DNA from: Corallococcus coralloides DSM 2259
GTDB lineage: Bacteria; Myxococcota; Myxococcia; Myxococcales; Myxococcaceae
Assembly (NCBI RefSeq): GCF_000255295.1
Contig: NC_017030.1
Span: 1 to 64,000 of the forward strand
Reading direction: 5' to 3'
Length of the DNA stretch: 64,000 nucleotides
Shown: positions 1-8,355 of the stretch, in pieces
How positions within the stretch are numbered: the stretch's first letter is position 1
Layout: every line of letters starts with the position of its first letter
Translations under genes and position numbers: made by a program
The notes under the pieces: model-generated
Database searches by the model: none
Seen by the model: the letters and a program-made list of their open reading frames with translations, nothing else
What the model was told of the DNA's origin: nothing

Positions 1-89
1 GGCCGGTTCCTTGATCAGCCGGAGAGCGGGTGTTAGCACCGCCAGACGTCCGCGGGTTCCCTCCTTCCGCGCCGTTTCTGAGCCTCCAA

Positions 90-1448
90 GTGAACGCCCT
101 CGCCCAAGCCCCTTCGCCTTCGCTTCCCAGTGCCGGCGTCATCTGGACCCGCACGCTGGAAGCCATCCGTCAGGAGGGGCTGCACTACGCCCTCACCTGG
201 CTGGAGCGGATGCGCCCCATGGAGGTGCGCGAGAACGCCCTGGTCCTGGGCGTGCCAGACCGCTTCTTCCGCGACTGGGTGGATGACCACTACCGCGCCA
301 TGCTGGAGACGCACCTGGCCCGGCTGGAGCCGTCCCTGGGCCGCGTCGCCTATGAGGTCGTCGTCGGCCCCCCGCCGTCGTCCGCGGACCTGCCGCCCGC
401 GCCCACCGTCAAGGTGAACTCGCTGCGGCCCGCGCGGCTCAACCCGCGCTTCACCTTCGACACCTACGTCGTCGCGGACAGCAACCAGCTCCCCGCCGCC
501 GCCGCGCAGGCCGTGGCCCACCGGCCGGGCCACAACTACAACCCGCTCTACATCTACGGCGGCACGGGCCTGGGCAAGACGCACCTGCTCCAGGCGGTGG
601 GCAATCACATCTGGGAGAAGGACCCCACCCAGCGCATCGTCTACCTCTCCAGCGAGCAGTTCACGAACGAGTACGTGGAGAGCGTGCGCGAGCACCGCAT
701 GACGGACTTCCGCCGGAAGTTCCGTGAAGAGTGCGACGTGCTGCTCATCGACGACATCCAGTTCCTGGGCAAGCGCGAGGAGACGCAGAAGGAGTTCTTC
801 TACACCTTCGAGACGCTCTTCGGCCTCAACAAGGCCATCGTGCTCACCAGCGACATGGTGCCCGCGGAAGTGCCCGGCATGGAGGACCGCCTGCGCAGCC
901 GCTTCGCCATGGGCCTGATGGCGGACATCCGCGAGCCCACCTACGAGACGCGCGTCGCCATCCTCCAGAAGAAGGCGGAGCAGGAGGGCCTCAACCTCCC
1001 GGACCCCGTGGCGCACTTCATCGCGAAGCACGTGCAGAAGAACGTGCGCGAACTGGAAGGCGCGCTCGTGAAGCTGTCCGCGATGCACAGCCTCACCCGG
1101 CAGCCGGTGACGGAGGAGTTCGCGTCCCAGGTGCTGCGCGACATCCTGCCCGCGCAGCGCACCGTGGACGTGGAGGCCATCCAGCGCGAGGTCGCCCGCT
1201 TCTACAAGGTGACGGTCGAAGCGCTGAAGGAGGACCGGCGCCACAAGGCGCTCGCGCACGCGCGCCAGGTGGCCATGTACCTGAGCCGCAAGCTGACGAA
1301 GAGCTCCTTCCCGGAGATCGCCTCGCGCTTCAACAAGGACCACTCCACCGTCATCTCCGCCGTGCGCAAGGTCGAAGGCCTGCGCGAGACGGACGCGGCC
1401 GTGCACCGCGACCTGTCGGAGCTGGAGACGAAGCTCGGCGGCATGTAG
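90..1448 (+). CDS. dnaA: chromosomal replication initiator protein DnaA
   Basis: AAA+ ATPase that binds DnaA boxes and opens the replication origin. From the GTG at 90 it is 452 residues, normal for the family. Domain I begins with [13 protein letters not shown]. Walker A GGTGLGKT lies near residue 157 and Walker B LLIDDIQF near 218. The C-terminal DNA-binding helix-turn-helix contains [13 protein letters not shown] near 416. An in-frame GTG at 30, preceded by GGAG at 21-24, would add 20 residues unlike DnaA, so the start is not certain. No dnaN or recF follows, which is unlike many genomes. The nearest cluster of DnaA-box-like sites is about 26 kb downstream at 27.7 kb. Identity is very secure. 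Confidence 0.97.
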   Translation: MNALAQAPSPSLPSAGVIWTRTLEAIRQEGLHYALTWLERMRPMEVRENALVLGVPDRFFRDWVDDHYRAMLETHLARLEPSLGRVAYEVVVGPPPSSADLPPAPTVKVNSLRPARLNPRFTFDTYVVADSNQLPAAAAQAVAHRPGHNYNPLYIYGGTGLGKTHLLQAVGNHIWEKDPTQRIVYLSSEQFTNEYVESVREHRMTDFRRKFREECDVLLIDDIQFLGKREETQKEFFYTFETLFGLNKAIVLTSDMVPAEVPGMEDRLRSRFAMGLMADIREPTYETRVAILQKKAEQEGLNLPDPVAHFIAKHVQKNVRELEGALVKLSAMHSLTRQPVTEEFASQVLRDILPAQRTVDVEAIQREVARFYKVTVEALKEDRRHKALAHARQVAMYLSRKLTKSSFPEIASRFNKDHSTVISAVRKVEGLRETDAAVHRDLSELETKLGGM

Positions 1449-1454
1449 CCCGTC

Positions 1455-1895
1455 TCAGGGTTGTGCCGGCTGTGACGGGGCGGAGACCTCTTCCAGCGTC
1501 CTGCCGCTCTCCTGGTCGCTGAGCTCCGCCGAGACGTCTCCCAGCGAGAGGATGCCCACCAGCCGCTTGGCCCGGTTCAACACCAGGATGCGGCGGATCT
1601 GCGAAGCCCTCATCTTCTGGGCTGCCTGGGTGAGGTCGTCGTCGTCGTAGACGAACTCCACGCCCCGGGTCATCGCCTGGGCCACCTGGGTGCGCTCTGC
1701 GTCCAGTCCCTGCGCCACCGCGCGGATGACGATGTCCCGGTCCGTGACGATGCCCACCAGCTGGTCGCCGTCACACACGGGGATGGGGCCCACGTTCAGC
1801 AGGCGCATCTTCTCCGCGGCCATCCTCAGGGAATCAGACGGGCGGACGACCTCCACGTCGGATGTCATTACGTCGCTCACTCGTTGCGTTGCCAT
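1455..1895 (-). CDS. tandem CBS-domain protein
   Basis: A 146-residue stand-alone CBS-pair protein. CBS 1 ([17 protein letters not shown] to about residue 62) contains the typical [16 protein letters not shown] 2 (about 73-128) contains [21 protein letters not shown] pairs bind adenine nucleotides and usually act as cytoplasmic energy or redox sensors; the partner here is unknown. An AGGAGAG ribosome binding site sits just upstream of the ATG at 1895, which decides the start against longer readings. It converges on dnaA with only 6 bp between stops and is divergent from the lipoprotein gene at 2080. Confidence 0.9.
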   Translation of the reverse strand: MATQRVSDVMTSDVEVVRPSDSLRMAAEKMRLLNVGPIPVCDGDQLVGIVTDRDIVIRAVAQGLDAERTQVAQAMTRGVEFVYDDDDLTQAAQKMRASQIRRILVLNRAKRLVGILSLGDVSAELSDQESGRTLEEVSAPSQPAQP

Positions 1896-2079
1896 GGCGT
1901 CTCTCCTGTGGGGTTCCTCCTTCAGCGTGAGCACCGGCCTGTCCGCTGGCATGAGCCGCCATCGCGCGCGTCTGTCCATTTCCCCGGGCCTCGGGCATGC
2001 TGGGGCTTCGCGGGCCTTGTGGGGCTCGCGCATCGGGGCGCCCGGCCGGAGGCGCTCCCCCTCGTGCAGTGCCTCCGAC

Positions 2080-2895
2080 ATGCCCTCCATCCCCTGGTTG
2101 CGTGCTTCCGGCCTTGCTGTCGCCGTGCTGTGTCTGTCTGCCTGTGACGGCGGCTCGGACACCACCGAGCTGCGCTTCGGCATCAACCCGTCGATCTACA
2201 CGCGTCCGCTGGCGGAGGAGTCCTCGCCATCCCGGCGGACGGCGATGGACGCCCCGCTCGCGGCGCCCACCTTCTCCTCGGACGATGGCCTCAAGTTCAC
2301 GGTGGAGTCCGCCAACGCCACGCTGTTCGACGTGCGTCTGTATTTGCCTCCCGGGCGCGAGTGCTCGGACTACGAGGGCCAGCTGGATCCATTGGTCACC
2401 TGCACCGACTCGGCGGACGGCAAGCCCGGGACGCTGAGCGTGCGGGAGCCCCTGGACGTGGATTGGATGAACGCCACCATCCTTCCGGACTGGCCGCTCC
2501 GCATCCCCCAGGGGACCTATGGCTCCGTCGAGGCCCGCCTGGGCCAGAACACGCCCGCGCTCCCCAGCTTCAGCATGGCCGCGAGCTTCACCTGGAAGGA
2601 CCAGCGCCATGTCCTGAAAGTGGCCTTCCCCTCCACCGCGACCCTGCGCTTCGAGGCACGAGATCCCCTGGACATCCTCAGCGGGGGTGAAAGCGCGCTC
2701 GTGGTGGGCAGCCTGGACTTGACCACGTGGCTCGACTTCATCCCCGTGGAGGCCTGTCTGGAGTCAGGGGACCTGACCCTGGACGGCACCACGCTGCGCC
2801 TGGAGACCGGGAAGGGTGATTGCGCGGACGCCGCCGTGCGCATGCAAGACCAGATTGAAACCAGCGCCAGGCTGTTCCGCGCTTCCCACCGGTGA
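2080..2895 (+). CDS. putative lipoprotein, paralogue of the next gene
   Basis: A 271-residue exported protein with a signal peptide and an LSAC lipobox (Cys22), so it is probably anchored in the outer membrane. The mature part has a TLFDVRLYLPPGRECSDYEGQL segment, a central stretch predicted to be beta-rich and paired cysteines. Its order of motifs (FDVRLYL, then GTYGSVEARLGQN, then EACLESGDLTLDG) matches the following gene (SDIRLEL, STYRRLDFVLGQN, LACYQNGDW), so the two are tandem paralogues. The next gene starts 4 bp after this stop, suggesting co-transcription. The family is not one I can name. The start is set by the signal peptide; no clear ribosome binding site precedes it. Confidence 0.8.
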   Translation: MPSIPWLRASGLAVAVLCLSACDGGSDTTELRFGINPSIYTRPLAEESSPSRRTAMDAPLAAPTFSSDDGLKFTVESANATLFDVRLYLPPGRECSDYEGQLDPLVTCTDSADGKPGTLSVREPLDVDWMNATILPDWPLRIPQGTYGSVEARLGQNTPALPSFSMAASFTWKDQRHVLKVAFPSTATLRFEARDPLDILSGGESALVVGSLDLTTWLDFIPVEACLESGDLTLDGTTLRLETGKGDCADAAVRMQDQIETSARLFRASHR

Positions 2896-2899
2896 ACCC

Positions 2900-3667
2900 A
2901 TGCCCATGCCTTCCCGTTGGATGTGTCTGTCTTTGATGACCCTGGGGCTGTCCGGCTGTAACACCGGAACCCATACCCGGCTCATCTTCTCGCTGAACTC
3001 GAACTCGCCAGGCGGGGCTTCCCTGGCGGTTCCGGCCTCCGGCGTCCGGGCCATGACGGATCCGGGCGGGCCTCCCGAATTCGGGTCCGGCGACGGCATG
3101 CGCTTCCAGTTGGTGGATGCCAGCGTCCGCGTGTCCGACATCCGTCTGGAATTGGCCGGGGGGCTCGGCTGCGACGACGTGCGCGAACAGCTCCCGGAGG
3201 GCACCGGGTGCGTGCAGCCCGAAGGTTCCCCGGCCACGGTCACGCTCGCGGGTCCGTTCGCCATCAACCTGCCGTCCGGAGAGGCCTTCCAGGCCGTGCT
3301 GGAGATTCCCCCCAGCACCTACCGGCGGCTCGACTTCGTGTTGGGGCAGAACGGCTTCACGGCCCAGACCCTCCATGCCGGGGATTCCACCTGGGGCATG
3401 GACCTGGCCCTGCCGGAAGGCACGGCCATGGCCTCCGAGGCCGCCTCGGACCTCACGCTGGAGGAGGGCGGCTCCCTGCGCGTGCTGTTCAACCAGGATG
3501 CCTGGCTGAAGGAGCTGCCGCTGCTGGCGTGCTACCAGAACGGGGACTGGCCCCGGCCGGGCCCCAAGCGGAGCCTGGACGAGGTGGGCGGCGAGTGCCA
3601 GGGCGCCGGGGACCGGGTGCGCGACGCCATCCGCACCCAGCTCAAGCTGCAGACCCGTTCCTTCTGA
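2900..3667 (+). CDS. putative lipoprotein, tandem paralogue
   Basis: A 255-residue lipoprotein with LSGC lipobox (Cys20). It shares the DIRLEL and RLDFVLGQN motifs and the cysteine pattern with the upstream gene, and begins 4 bp after that gene's stop. A duplication within one operon is the simplest explanation. The product probably sits on the periplasmic or outer face of an outer membrane. There is no enzymatic motif. A second ATG two codons downstream (2906) could serve as start equally well. Confidence 0.8.
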   Translation: MPMPSRWMCLSLMTLGLSGCNTGTHTRLIFSLNSNSPGGASLAVPASGVRAMTDPGGPPEFGSGDGMRFQLVDASVRVSDIRLELAGGLGCDDVREQLPEGTGCVQPEGSPATVTLAGPFAINLPSGEAFQAVLEIPPSTYRRLDFVLGQNGFTAQTLHAGDSTWGMDLALPEGTAMASEAASDLTLEEGGSLRVLFNQDAWLKELPLLACYQNGDWPRPGPKRSLDEVGGECQGAGDRVRDAIRTQLKLQTRSF

Positions 3668-3676
3668 CCCCCGCGG

Positions 3677-4498
3677 TCAGAAGTGGATCCGGTCGGTCAA
3701 CAACAGCAGCAGGACGAACCCCCACAGCAGCGGGCTGACCAGTCCCAGGACCAGGCCCATCAGGGCCTGGTTCCGGCGGCCGATGGGCGGCGTGGCCTTC
3801 GGGTCCACGCGTCTCAGCGCCACCACGCCGCAAATCACCGCCACGGGCGCGATCATGGGCATGAACAGCGCGCTGAAACCGAACCGGGAGGCCTGACGCG
3901 CCATCGGATTGTTGAACCGCTCGTTCCACAGCGCCTGCAGCGTCCCGGGCGGCACCGGCAGCCGGAAGAAGAGCTGGTTGCGCACGTCGCGGTGGATGCG
4001 CAGCGCGAAGATCAGTCCAAGACTGACGCACAGGGCGTAGAGAAAGCGCCCATCCCGGTGCAGGAAATCCGCCGCCACGGCCATCACCAGCGGCGTGACG
4101 ATCAGGGCATGCCGCGCCCAGCGCCGGCCCAGGAAGAAGGCCACGCCCACCGGTACGGGCACGAGCAGCAGGAGCGTGAACAGGGATTCCTTCGTCGCGC
4201 GCAGCCCCCACTGCGCCAGCGCGGCGGCGGTGGTCACGCAGAGCAGCAGCGTCACGCCCCCCACCATCCACGCCCATCCATCACGCCTGCCCCAATAGCG
4301 CTGGCGCAGGGTCTCCAGGTAGTTCACGTCCGGGCGCGCCGCGCAGGCCTGGCAGTACAGCCGCGCGCCCAGGCCCGACACGGACGTGGCGCAGTCCGCG
4401 CAGAAGAAGCTCCCGCAGCGGGAACACGTGCCGCCCGCGGGCAGGTCCGGGTGGACGGCGCAGCGGCCCTGCTGGGAGAGGGGCACCTCCAGGCTCAT
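3677..4498 (-). CDS. B-box-type zinc-finger membrane protein
   Basis: A 273-residue protein. The N-terminal metal-binding module has C13, H16, C25, C28, C33, C36, C49 and C52 in a B-box-like arrangement. It is followed by several membrane helices between about residues 75 and 270. The last part (GVVALRRVDPKATPPIGRRNQALMGLVLGL) resembles DUF4190-type membrane regions, in which small proteins pair a zinc finger with two terminal helices. Function is unknown; in this family a cytosolic zinc module tethered to the inner membrane is usual. The gene ends 9 bp from the convergent lipoprotein operon and is divergent from the M16 peptidase operon at 4622. Confidence 0.8.
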   Translation of the reverse strand: MSLEVPLSQQGRCAVHPDLPAGGTCSRCGSFFCADCATSVSGLGARLYCQACAARPDVNYLETLRQRYWGRRDGWAWMVGGVTLLLCVTTAAALAQWGLRATKESLFTLLLLVPVPVGVAFFLGRRWARHALIVTPLVMAVAADFLHRDGRFLYALCVSLGLIFALRIHRDVRNQLFFRLPVPPGTLQALWNERFNNPMARQASRFGFSALFMPMIAPVAVICGVVALRRVDPKATPPIGRRNQALMGLVLGLVSPLLWGFVLLLLLTDRIHF

Positions 4499-4621
4499 GG
4501 CCGCAGTGTCGCACGGCGAGCAACACCCGGCATCCCCGAGCCCACCCCGTCTCCTTCCGGCTTACAGGCCCCAGGGCGCGTGCTAAGCGCGCGAGAGAAC
4601 GTCCTGAACCGTGGAGGAACC

Positions 4622-6037
4622 TTGTCCCGATTGAAGGCCCTCGCCGCAGCGGCCCTGTTCGTGGGGCTTCCGGCGCTCGCACAGACCCCCGAGGCGAAGC
4701 CGCTGGAGCCCGGCCGCGAAAACCTGGCCATCCCGTATGAGAAGTACACGCTGCCCAACGGCCTGGAGGTCATCCTCTCCGTGGACCGCAAGCTGCCCGT
4801 GGTGGCCGTCAACATCTGGTACCACGTGGGCGCCTACGACGAGACGCCGGGCCGCACCGGGTTCGCGCACCTCTTCGAGCACATGATGTTCCAGGGCTCC
4901 AAGCATGTGCCGGACGACGTGCACATCGGCCTCTTGGAGCAGGCGGGCGCCACGGACCTCAACGGCACCACCAGCTTCGACCGCACCAACTACTACGAGA
5001 CCGTGCCCAGCAACCTGCTGGAGACGGCGCTGTGGTTGGAGAGCGACCGCATGGGCTTCCTGCTGGACTCGCTCACGGAGAAGAGCCTCCAGACGCAGAA
5101 GGAGGTCGTGAAGAACGAGCGCCGCCAGGGCGTGGAGACGGCGCCCTACGGCGAGGCGCAGGAGAAGGCGTGGCAGGCGCTGTTCCCCGCGCCGCACCCG
5201 TACTCCGGCAACGTGATTGGGTCCATGAAGGACCTGGACGCGGCCACGGTGGATGACGTGAAGGCGTTCTTCCGCAAGTGGTACGCGCCCGCCAACGCGA
5301 CGCTCGCCATCGTGGGCGACTTCGACCCCGCGAAGGCCAAGGCGCTGGTGGAGAAGTACTTCGCCACGCTGCCCTCGGGGCCCAAGCCCCAGCGTCCGGA
5401 CGTGAAGCCCGTGAAGGTCACGCGCGAGACGGTCATCCGCCACGACGAGAAGGTGGCCACGCTGCCCCTGCTCACCATGTCCTGGCTCACCGCCCCGTAC
5501 CTGAAGCCCGGAGATGCGACGGCGGACGTGCTGGCCACCGCGCTGGGCACGGGCCGCGCGAGCCGCCTGTTCCGCCGGCTGGTGCTGGACAAGCAACTGG
5601 CGCAGACCGTGGAGGCCGTGCAGCAGAGCCAGGGCGCGCAGTCCGTCTTCTCCATCGAGGCGGTGGCCCGGCCCGGCGTCACCACGGACCAGTTGAAGAA
5701 GGAGATCGACGCGGTGCTGGACGAGGTCCGCAAGGACGGCGTCACGCAGGAGGAGATCGTCCGCGCGCGCACCCGCTATGACACGCGGCAGCTGGCGGGT
5801 CTGCAGGCGGTGGGCGGCTCCGGCAGCAAGTCCGACACGCTCCAGAGCTACAACCAGTTCGTGGGCGAGCCCAGCTACGTCGCGCAGGACCTGGCGCGCT
5901 ACCAGGACGTTACCCCCGACGCGGTGAAGCAGTTCGCCAACGACGTGCTGCGCCCCGACGCGCGCGTCGTGCTCCACGCGGTGCCATCCGCCGGCAAGGC
6001 CGCGCCGTCTTCCGCTCCGGGCAAGGAGGCCCGCTAG
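4622..6037 (+). CDS. M16 family zinc metallopeptidase (catalytic partner)
   Basis: A secreted insulinase-like peptidase of 471 residues. The inverted zinc motif HLFEH (H83, E86, H87) and the distal ligand Glu166 in VVKNERRQ are present, about 79 residues apart as usual in M16. A signal peptide (LSRLKALAAAALFVGLPALAQ) precedes the domain, so it should act in the cell envelope. The start is a TTG at 4622 chosen because GGAGG at 4613-4617 lies 4 bases upstream. The next gene, an M16 homologue without the motif, starts 2 bp after the stop. The two probably form a heterodimer, as in mitochondrial processing peptidase. Confidence 0.92.
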   Translation: MSRLKALAAAALFVGLPALAQTPEAKPLEPGRENLAIPYEKYTLPNGLEVILSVDRKLPVVAVNIWYHVGAYDETPGRTGFAHLFEHMMFQGSKHVPDDVHIGLLEQAGATDLNGTTSFDRTNYYETVPSNLLETALWLESDRMGFLLDSLTEKSLQTQKEVVKNERRQGVETAPYGEAQEKAWQALFPAPHPYSGNVIGSMKDLDAATVDDVKAFFRKWYAPANATLAIVGDFDPAKAKALVEKYFATLPSGPKPQRPDVKPVKVTRETVIRHDEKVATLPLLTMSWLTAPYLKPGDATADVLATALGTGRASRLFRRLVLDKQLAQTVEAVQQSQGAQSVFSIEAVARPGVTTDQLKKEIDAVLDEVRKDGVTQEEIVRARTRYDTRQLAGLQAVGGSGSKSDTLQSYNQFVGEPSYVAQDLARYQDVTPDAVKQFANDVLRPDARVVLHAVPSAGKAAPSSAPGKEAR

Positions 6038-6039
6038 TC

Positions 6040-7551
6040 ATGCACCGCCGAATCCTCACTGCCCTCCTCACGCTGTCCGTCGCCGGCTGCGCCACCACGA
6101 AGCCCGCGGAGACGCCGGCTGAAACGGCGCCGGCCGCGCAGCCGCAAACCCAGACACCCGCTGCGGACGCGGAGGCGTTCCGCGAGCAGCAGCCCAAGCC
6201 CGGCAAGCCGCCGGAGCTGGTGCTGCCCACCTTCGAGCAGGCGAAGCTGGACAACGGCCTCACCGTCATCGTCAGCACGCGCAAGGAATTGCCGCTGGTG
6301 TTCGTGGGCATCGCCTTCGCCGCGGGCGTGTCGCAGGAGCCCGCCGCGAAGCTGGGCATCGCGGATCTGTCCTACCGGATGCTGCTGGAGGGCGCGGGCA
6401 AGCGCGACACGGTGGCGCTGGACAACGCGTTCGCGGACCTGGGCGTGTCGCCCGCGCTGTCGGTGGACCCGGACGGCGCCTTCGTGGGCGCGCGCGTGCT
6501 CACCACCAACGTGGACGCGGCGATGAGCCTGCTGTCGGACGTCGTCCTGCGGCCCACCTTCGACGCGAAGGCCTTCGAGCGGCGCAAGAAGCAGCAGCTG
6601 GGTGAGCTGGTGCGCCGCATGGGCGACCCGAACTTCCTGGCGCAGCAGGCCTACTACCAGGCCGTGTTCGGCGCGGACCACCCGTACGGCCATACGTCCG
6701 GCGGTACGCCGAAGACGGTGGAGTCGCTCACGCTGGCGGACGCGAAGAACTTCTACACGAAGAACACGGGCCCTCGCGCCGCCGCGCTCATCATGACCGG
6801 CGACGTGACGCTCCAGCAGGCGGTGGAGTGGGGGAAGAAGTACTTCGGCGGGTGGAAGGGTGGGGCCGTGGCGCCCAAGCCGCCGCCCGCGCCGCCCGCG
6901 CCGCCGCGTCAGCAGGTGCGCGTGGTGCCCAAGCCGGGCCTGGAGCAGACGGTGGTGCTGGTGGGGCGTCCCGGCCTCGCCTCGGGCCACCCGGACGAGT
7001 ACCCGCTGGAGCTGGCGACCACGGTGTTCGGCGGCTTCTTCGGCAGCCGGCTCAACATGAACATCCGCGAGGACAAGGGCTACAGCTACGGCGCCAACGC
7101 GAGCCTGGGCACGCGCCTGGGCGTGGGACCGCTCACCGCGTACGCGGCCGTGCGGCGCGACGTGACGGGCCCGGCGCTCAACGAGTTCATCAAGGAGCTG
7201 GCCGGCATCAAGTCCAACCCCATCACGGAGAAGGAGCTGGCGGCCGCGCGCGAAGGCCTCATCCGCGCGTTCCCGGGCGCCTTCGAGACGGTGGAGGGCC
7301 TGGGCGGCAGCGCCGCGCAGCTCTACTTCCACCGCCGGCCGATGGATGAGTTCAAGCGCACCGTGGAGGGACTGGAGAACGCCAGCGCCGCGGAGGTGCA
7401 GCGCGTGGCCGAGTCCTACCTGGACCCCGCCAACATGCAGGTGGTGCTCGTGGGCGACCCGCTGGTCATCCAGGAGCAGGTGACGCCGCTCAACCTGGGC
7501 AAGCTCACGCTGGTGGAGACGCCGGCGTCGGAGTCACCTGCGCCCAAGTAG
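6040..7551 (+). CDS. M16 family peptidase homologue, inactive lipoprotein partner
   Basis: A 503-residue lipoprotein with a VAGC lipobox (Cys17), then a Pro/Ala/Thr-rich linker to about residue 60, then two M16 half-domains. At the place of HxxEH the sequence reads LSYRMLLEG, so zinc ligands are missing and catalysis is not expected. M16 pairs of one active and one inactive chain are well known, and the 2-bp spacing to the active gene supports a complex anchored by this subunit. A long Pro-Ala run (KPPPAPPAPP, near residue 285) separates the two halves. The strong terminator at 7580-7618 ends the operon. Confidence 0.9.
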   Translation: MHRRILTALLTLSVAGCATTKPAETPAETAPAAQPQTQTPAADAEAFREQQPKPGKPPELVLPTFEQAKLDNGLTVIVSTRKELPLVFVGIAFAAGVSQEPAAKLGIADLSYRMLLEGAGKRDTVALDNAFADLGVSPALSVDPDGAFVGARVLTTNVDAAMSLLSDVVLRPTFDAKAFERRKKQQLGELVRRMGDPNFLAQQAYYQAVFGADHPYGHTSGGTPKTVESLTLADAKNFYTKNTGPRAAALIMTGDVTLQQAVEWGKKYFGGWKGGAVAPKPPPAPPAPPRQQVRVVPKPGLEQTVVLVGRPGLASGHPDEYPLELATTVFGGFFGSRLNMNIREDKGYSYGANASLGTRLGVGPLTAYAAVRRDVTGPALNEFIKELAGIKSNPITEKELAAAREGLIRAFPGAFETVEGLGGSAAQLYFHRRPMDEFKRTVEGLENASAAEVQRVAESYLDPANMQVVLVGDPLVIQEQVTPLNLGKLTLVETPASESPAPK

Positions 7552-7579
7552 CCGGGCGCTTCGCTTTGAAGCATTGAAG

Positions 7580-7618
7580 CCGGGGTCCCGACATGGGTGT
7601 CGGGGCCCCGGTTTTTTT
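7580..7618 (+). terminator. Rho-independent terminator of the M16 operon
   Basis: A 13-bp stem (7580-7592 with 7599-7611, one G-T pair) closes a 6-base loop and is followed by seven T residues (7612-7618). It lies 28 bases after the M16 stop and abuts the stop of the convergent gene at 7618, so it may serve both. Confidence 0.93.
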
Positions 7619-7899
7619 CATTCCCGGGTGGGCTCGTTCTCTTCCTGGCGGGCTTCGGCCTTGAGGCGGCCGCGATCCTCGCGCTCCTCGTCATCGACGT
7701 CGTCGAGGACGCTCTGGGGGTTGTTGCGAGGCCCGCCGACGGGGCCGTCGCTGTCGAGGGCGAACTTCTGCTCCTCGGTGGAGTGCTTGGCGTCGTCCGC
7801 GTACAGGGGCTTGGTGTCGTCCGCCTCCAGCCCCCGCTCCACGCGGTCCTTGGCGAAGCCGGGCTTGTGGGCGGTGTCGCTCTTCTTGCGGGTGGCCAT
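7618..7899 (-). CDS. small acidic hydrophilic protein, unknown function
   Basis: A 93-residue soluble protein rich in Asp, Glu, Lys and Arg, with no hydrophobic core, signal peptide or membrane helix; it is probably disordered. Notable segments are MATRKKSDTAHKPGFAKDRVE and the very acidic VLDDVDDEEREDRG. The ATG at 7899 is preceded by CCGGAG, which supports this start. Its 3' end coincides with the terminator of the convergent M16 operon. I do not recognise a family. It is divergent from the threonine leader region. Confidence 0.7.
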   Translation of the reverse strand: MATRKKSDTAHKPGFAKDRVERGLEADDTKPLYADDAKHSTEEQKFALDSDGPVGGPRNNPQSVLDDVDDEEREDRGRLKAEARQEENEPTRE

Positions 7900-8007
7900 G
7901 GGTTGCTCCGGAAGGTGGTGGGACAGCTCACACACGCTCAATGTCGGCAGCCCTGGCCGCGAGCACCACGGTGGGGACCGTGGAGCGGGGGGCTGGTCGC
8001 CTGCCCC

Positions 8008-8037
8008 CTGACCTTGGCGCGCGGAAGCGGCTAGGAT
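8008..8037 (+). promoter_or_regulatory. possible vegetative promoter of the threonine leader
   Basis: CTGACC (8008-8013) and TAGGAT (8032-8037) are 18 bp apart and match four of six bases each of the sigma-70-type boxes. Initiation near 8044 would put the transcript start just ahead of the leader ORFs. Weak by sequence alone; position is the main support. Confidence 0.35.
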
Positions 8038-8118
8038 GGGGACTCCATGGTCGGACGCAGCGGGAACAACCAGCGGCACGAGGGGACGACGTCCTCCGTG
8101 GGCGCGCGCGTCCAGACC

Positions 8119-8178
8119 ATGCTGACCGAGACTTGCACTCGCACCGGCCTGACTCCTCGCGGAGCGCGGACCGCCTGA
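8119..8178 (+). CDS. threonine-rich leader peptide of an attenuator (thrL-like)
   Basis: A 19-residue ORF, MLTETCTRTGLTPRGARTA, with six threonines, five of them within ten codons (8125-8154) as ACC, ACT, ACT, ACC and ACT. It lies upstream of an aspartokinase-homoserine dehydrogenase gene and ends 42 bases before a terminator hairpin. This is the arrangement of thrL in enteric bacteria, where ribosome stalling at Thr codons controls readthrough. In-frame upstream starts also exist: GTG at 8098 and ATG at 8047, the latter giving 43 residues with nine threonines and preceded by GGGGA at 8038-8042. Which start is used cannot be decided; no strong ribosome binding site precedes 8119. Confidence 0.7.
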   Translation: MLTETCTRTGLTPRGARTA

Positions 8179-8250
8179 CTTCCGAAGCGGACCTCCTGAA
8201 GGTCCCCCTTCCGAACCCGGCCCCGCGCTCCTCCCGAGCGCGGGGCTTTT
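8162..8250 (+). promoter_or_regulatory. threonine transcription attenuator: antiterminator and terminator
   Basis: The octamer GAGCGCGG at 8162-8169, inside the last codons of the leader peptide, is identical to the 3' arm of the terminator at 8236-8243. Both can pair with CCGCGCTC at 8223-8230. A ribosome stalled on the Thr codons (ending at 8154) leaves 8162-8169 free to form the antiterminator. A ribosome that reaches the stop at 8176-8178 covers it and lets the terminator form. A small extra hairpin GGACC/GGTCC (8189-8193 with 8201-8205) lies between and could be a pause or spacer element. The logic follows the enteric thr attenuator; the mechanism here is inferred. Confidence 0.72.
8221..8250 (+). 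terminator. attenuator terminator hairpin
   Basis: A perfect 10-bp GC-rich stem (8221-8230 with 8236-8245), a 5-base loop CTCCC and a following TTTT at 8247-8250. It stands 106 bases before the thrA start with no other gene between, so it should act on thrA transcription. Confidence 0.8.
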
Positions 8251-8355
8251 GCGTTGCCCCACCTGCCAGTCGCCAACCCCGAGGACCCGTATGACGCCGC
8301 TTCCGATGTGCCGTCCCAGCCACCGAGTCCCGACGTTCCGAGAGGAGGCCGTGTC

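Noticed and set aside
1-89. Origin of replication immediately upstream of dnaA
   Set aside because: No DnaA-box-like nonamers or AT-rich stretch are visible in these 89 bases; sequence before base 1 is not available, so this is a limit and not a proof.
33-1406. Long ORF antisense to dnaA
   Set aside because: It is a GC3-driven shadow of a certain gene; its composition (Val/His/Arg-rich) is not protein-like and it has no ribosome binding site.
7941-8294. 117-residue plus-strand ORF across the threonine leader
   Set aside because: It runs through the terminator hairpin in another frame, has no ribosome binding site and an Arg/His-rich composition. The attenuator explains the region better.
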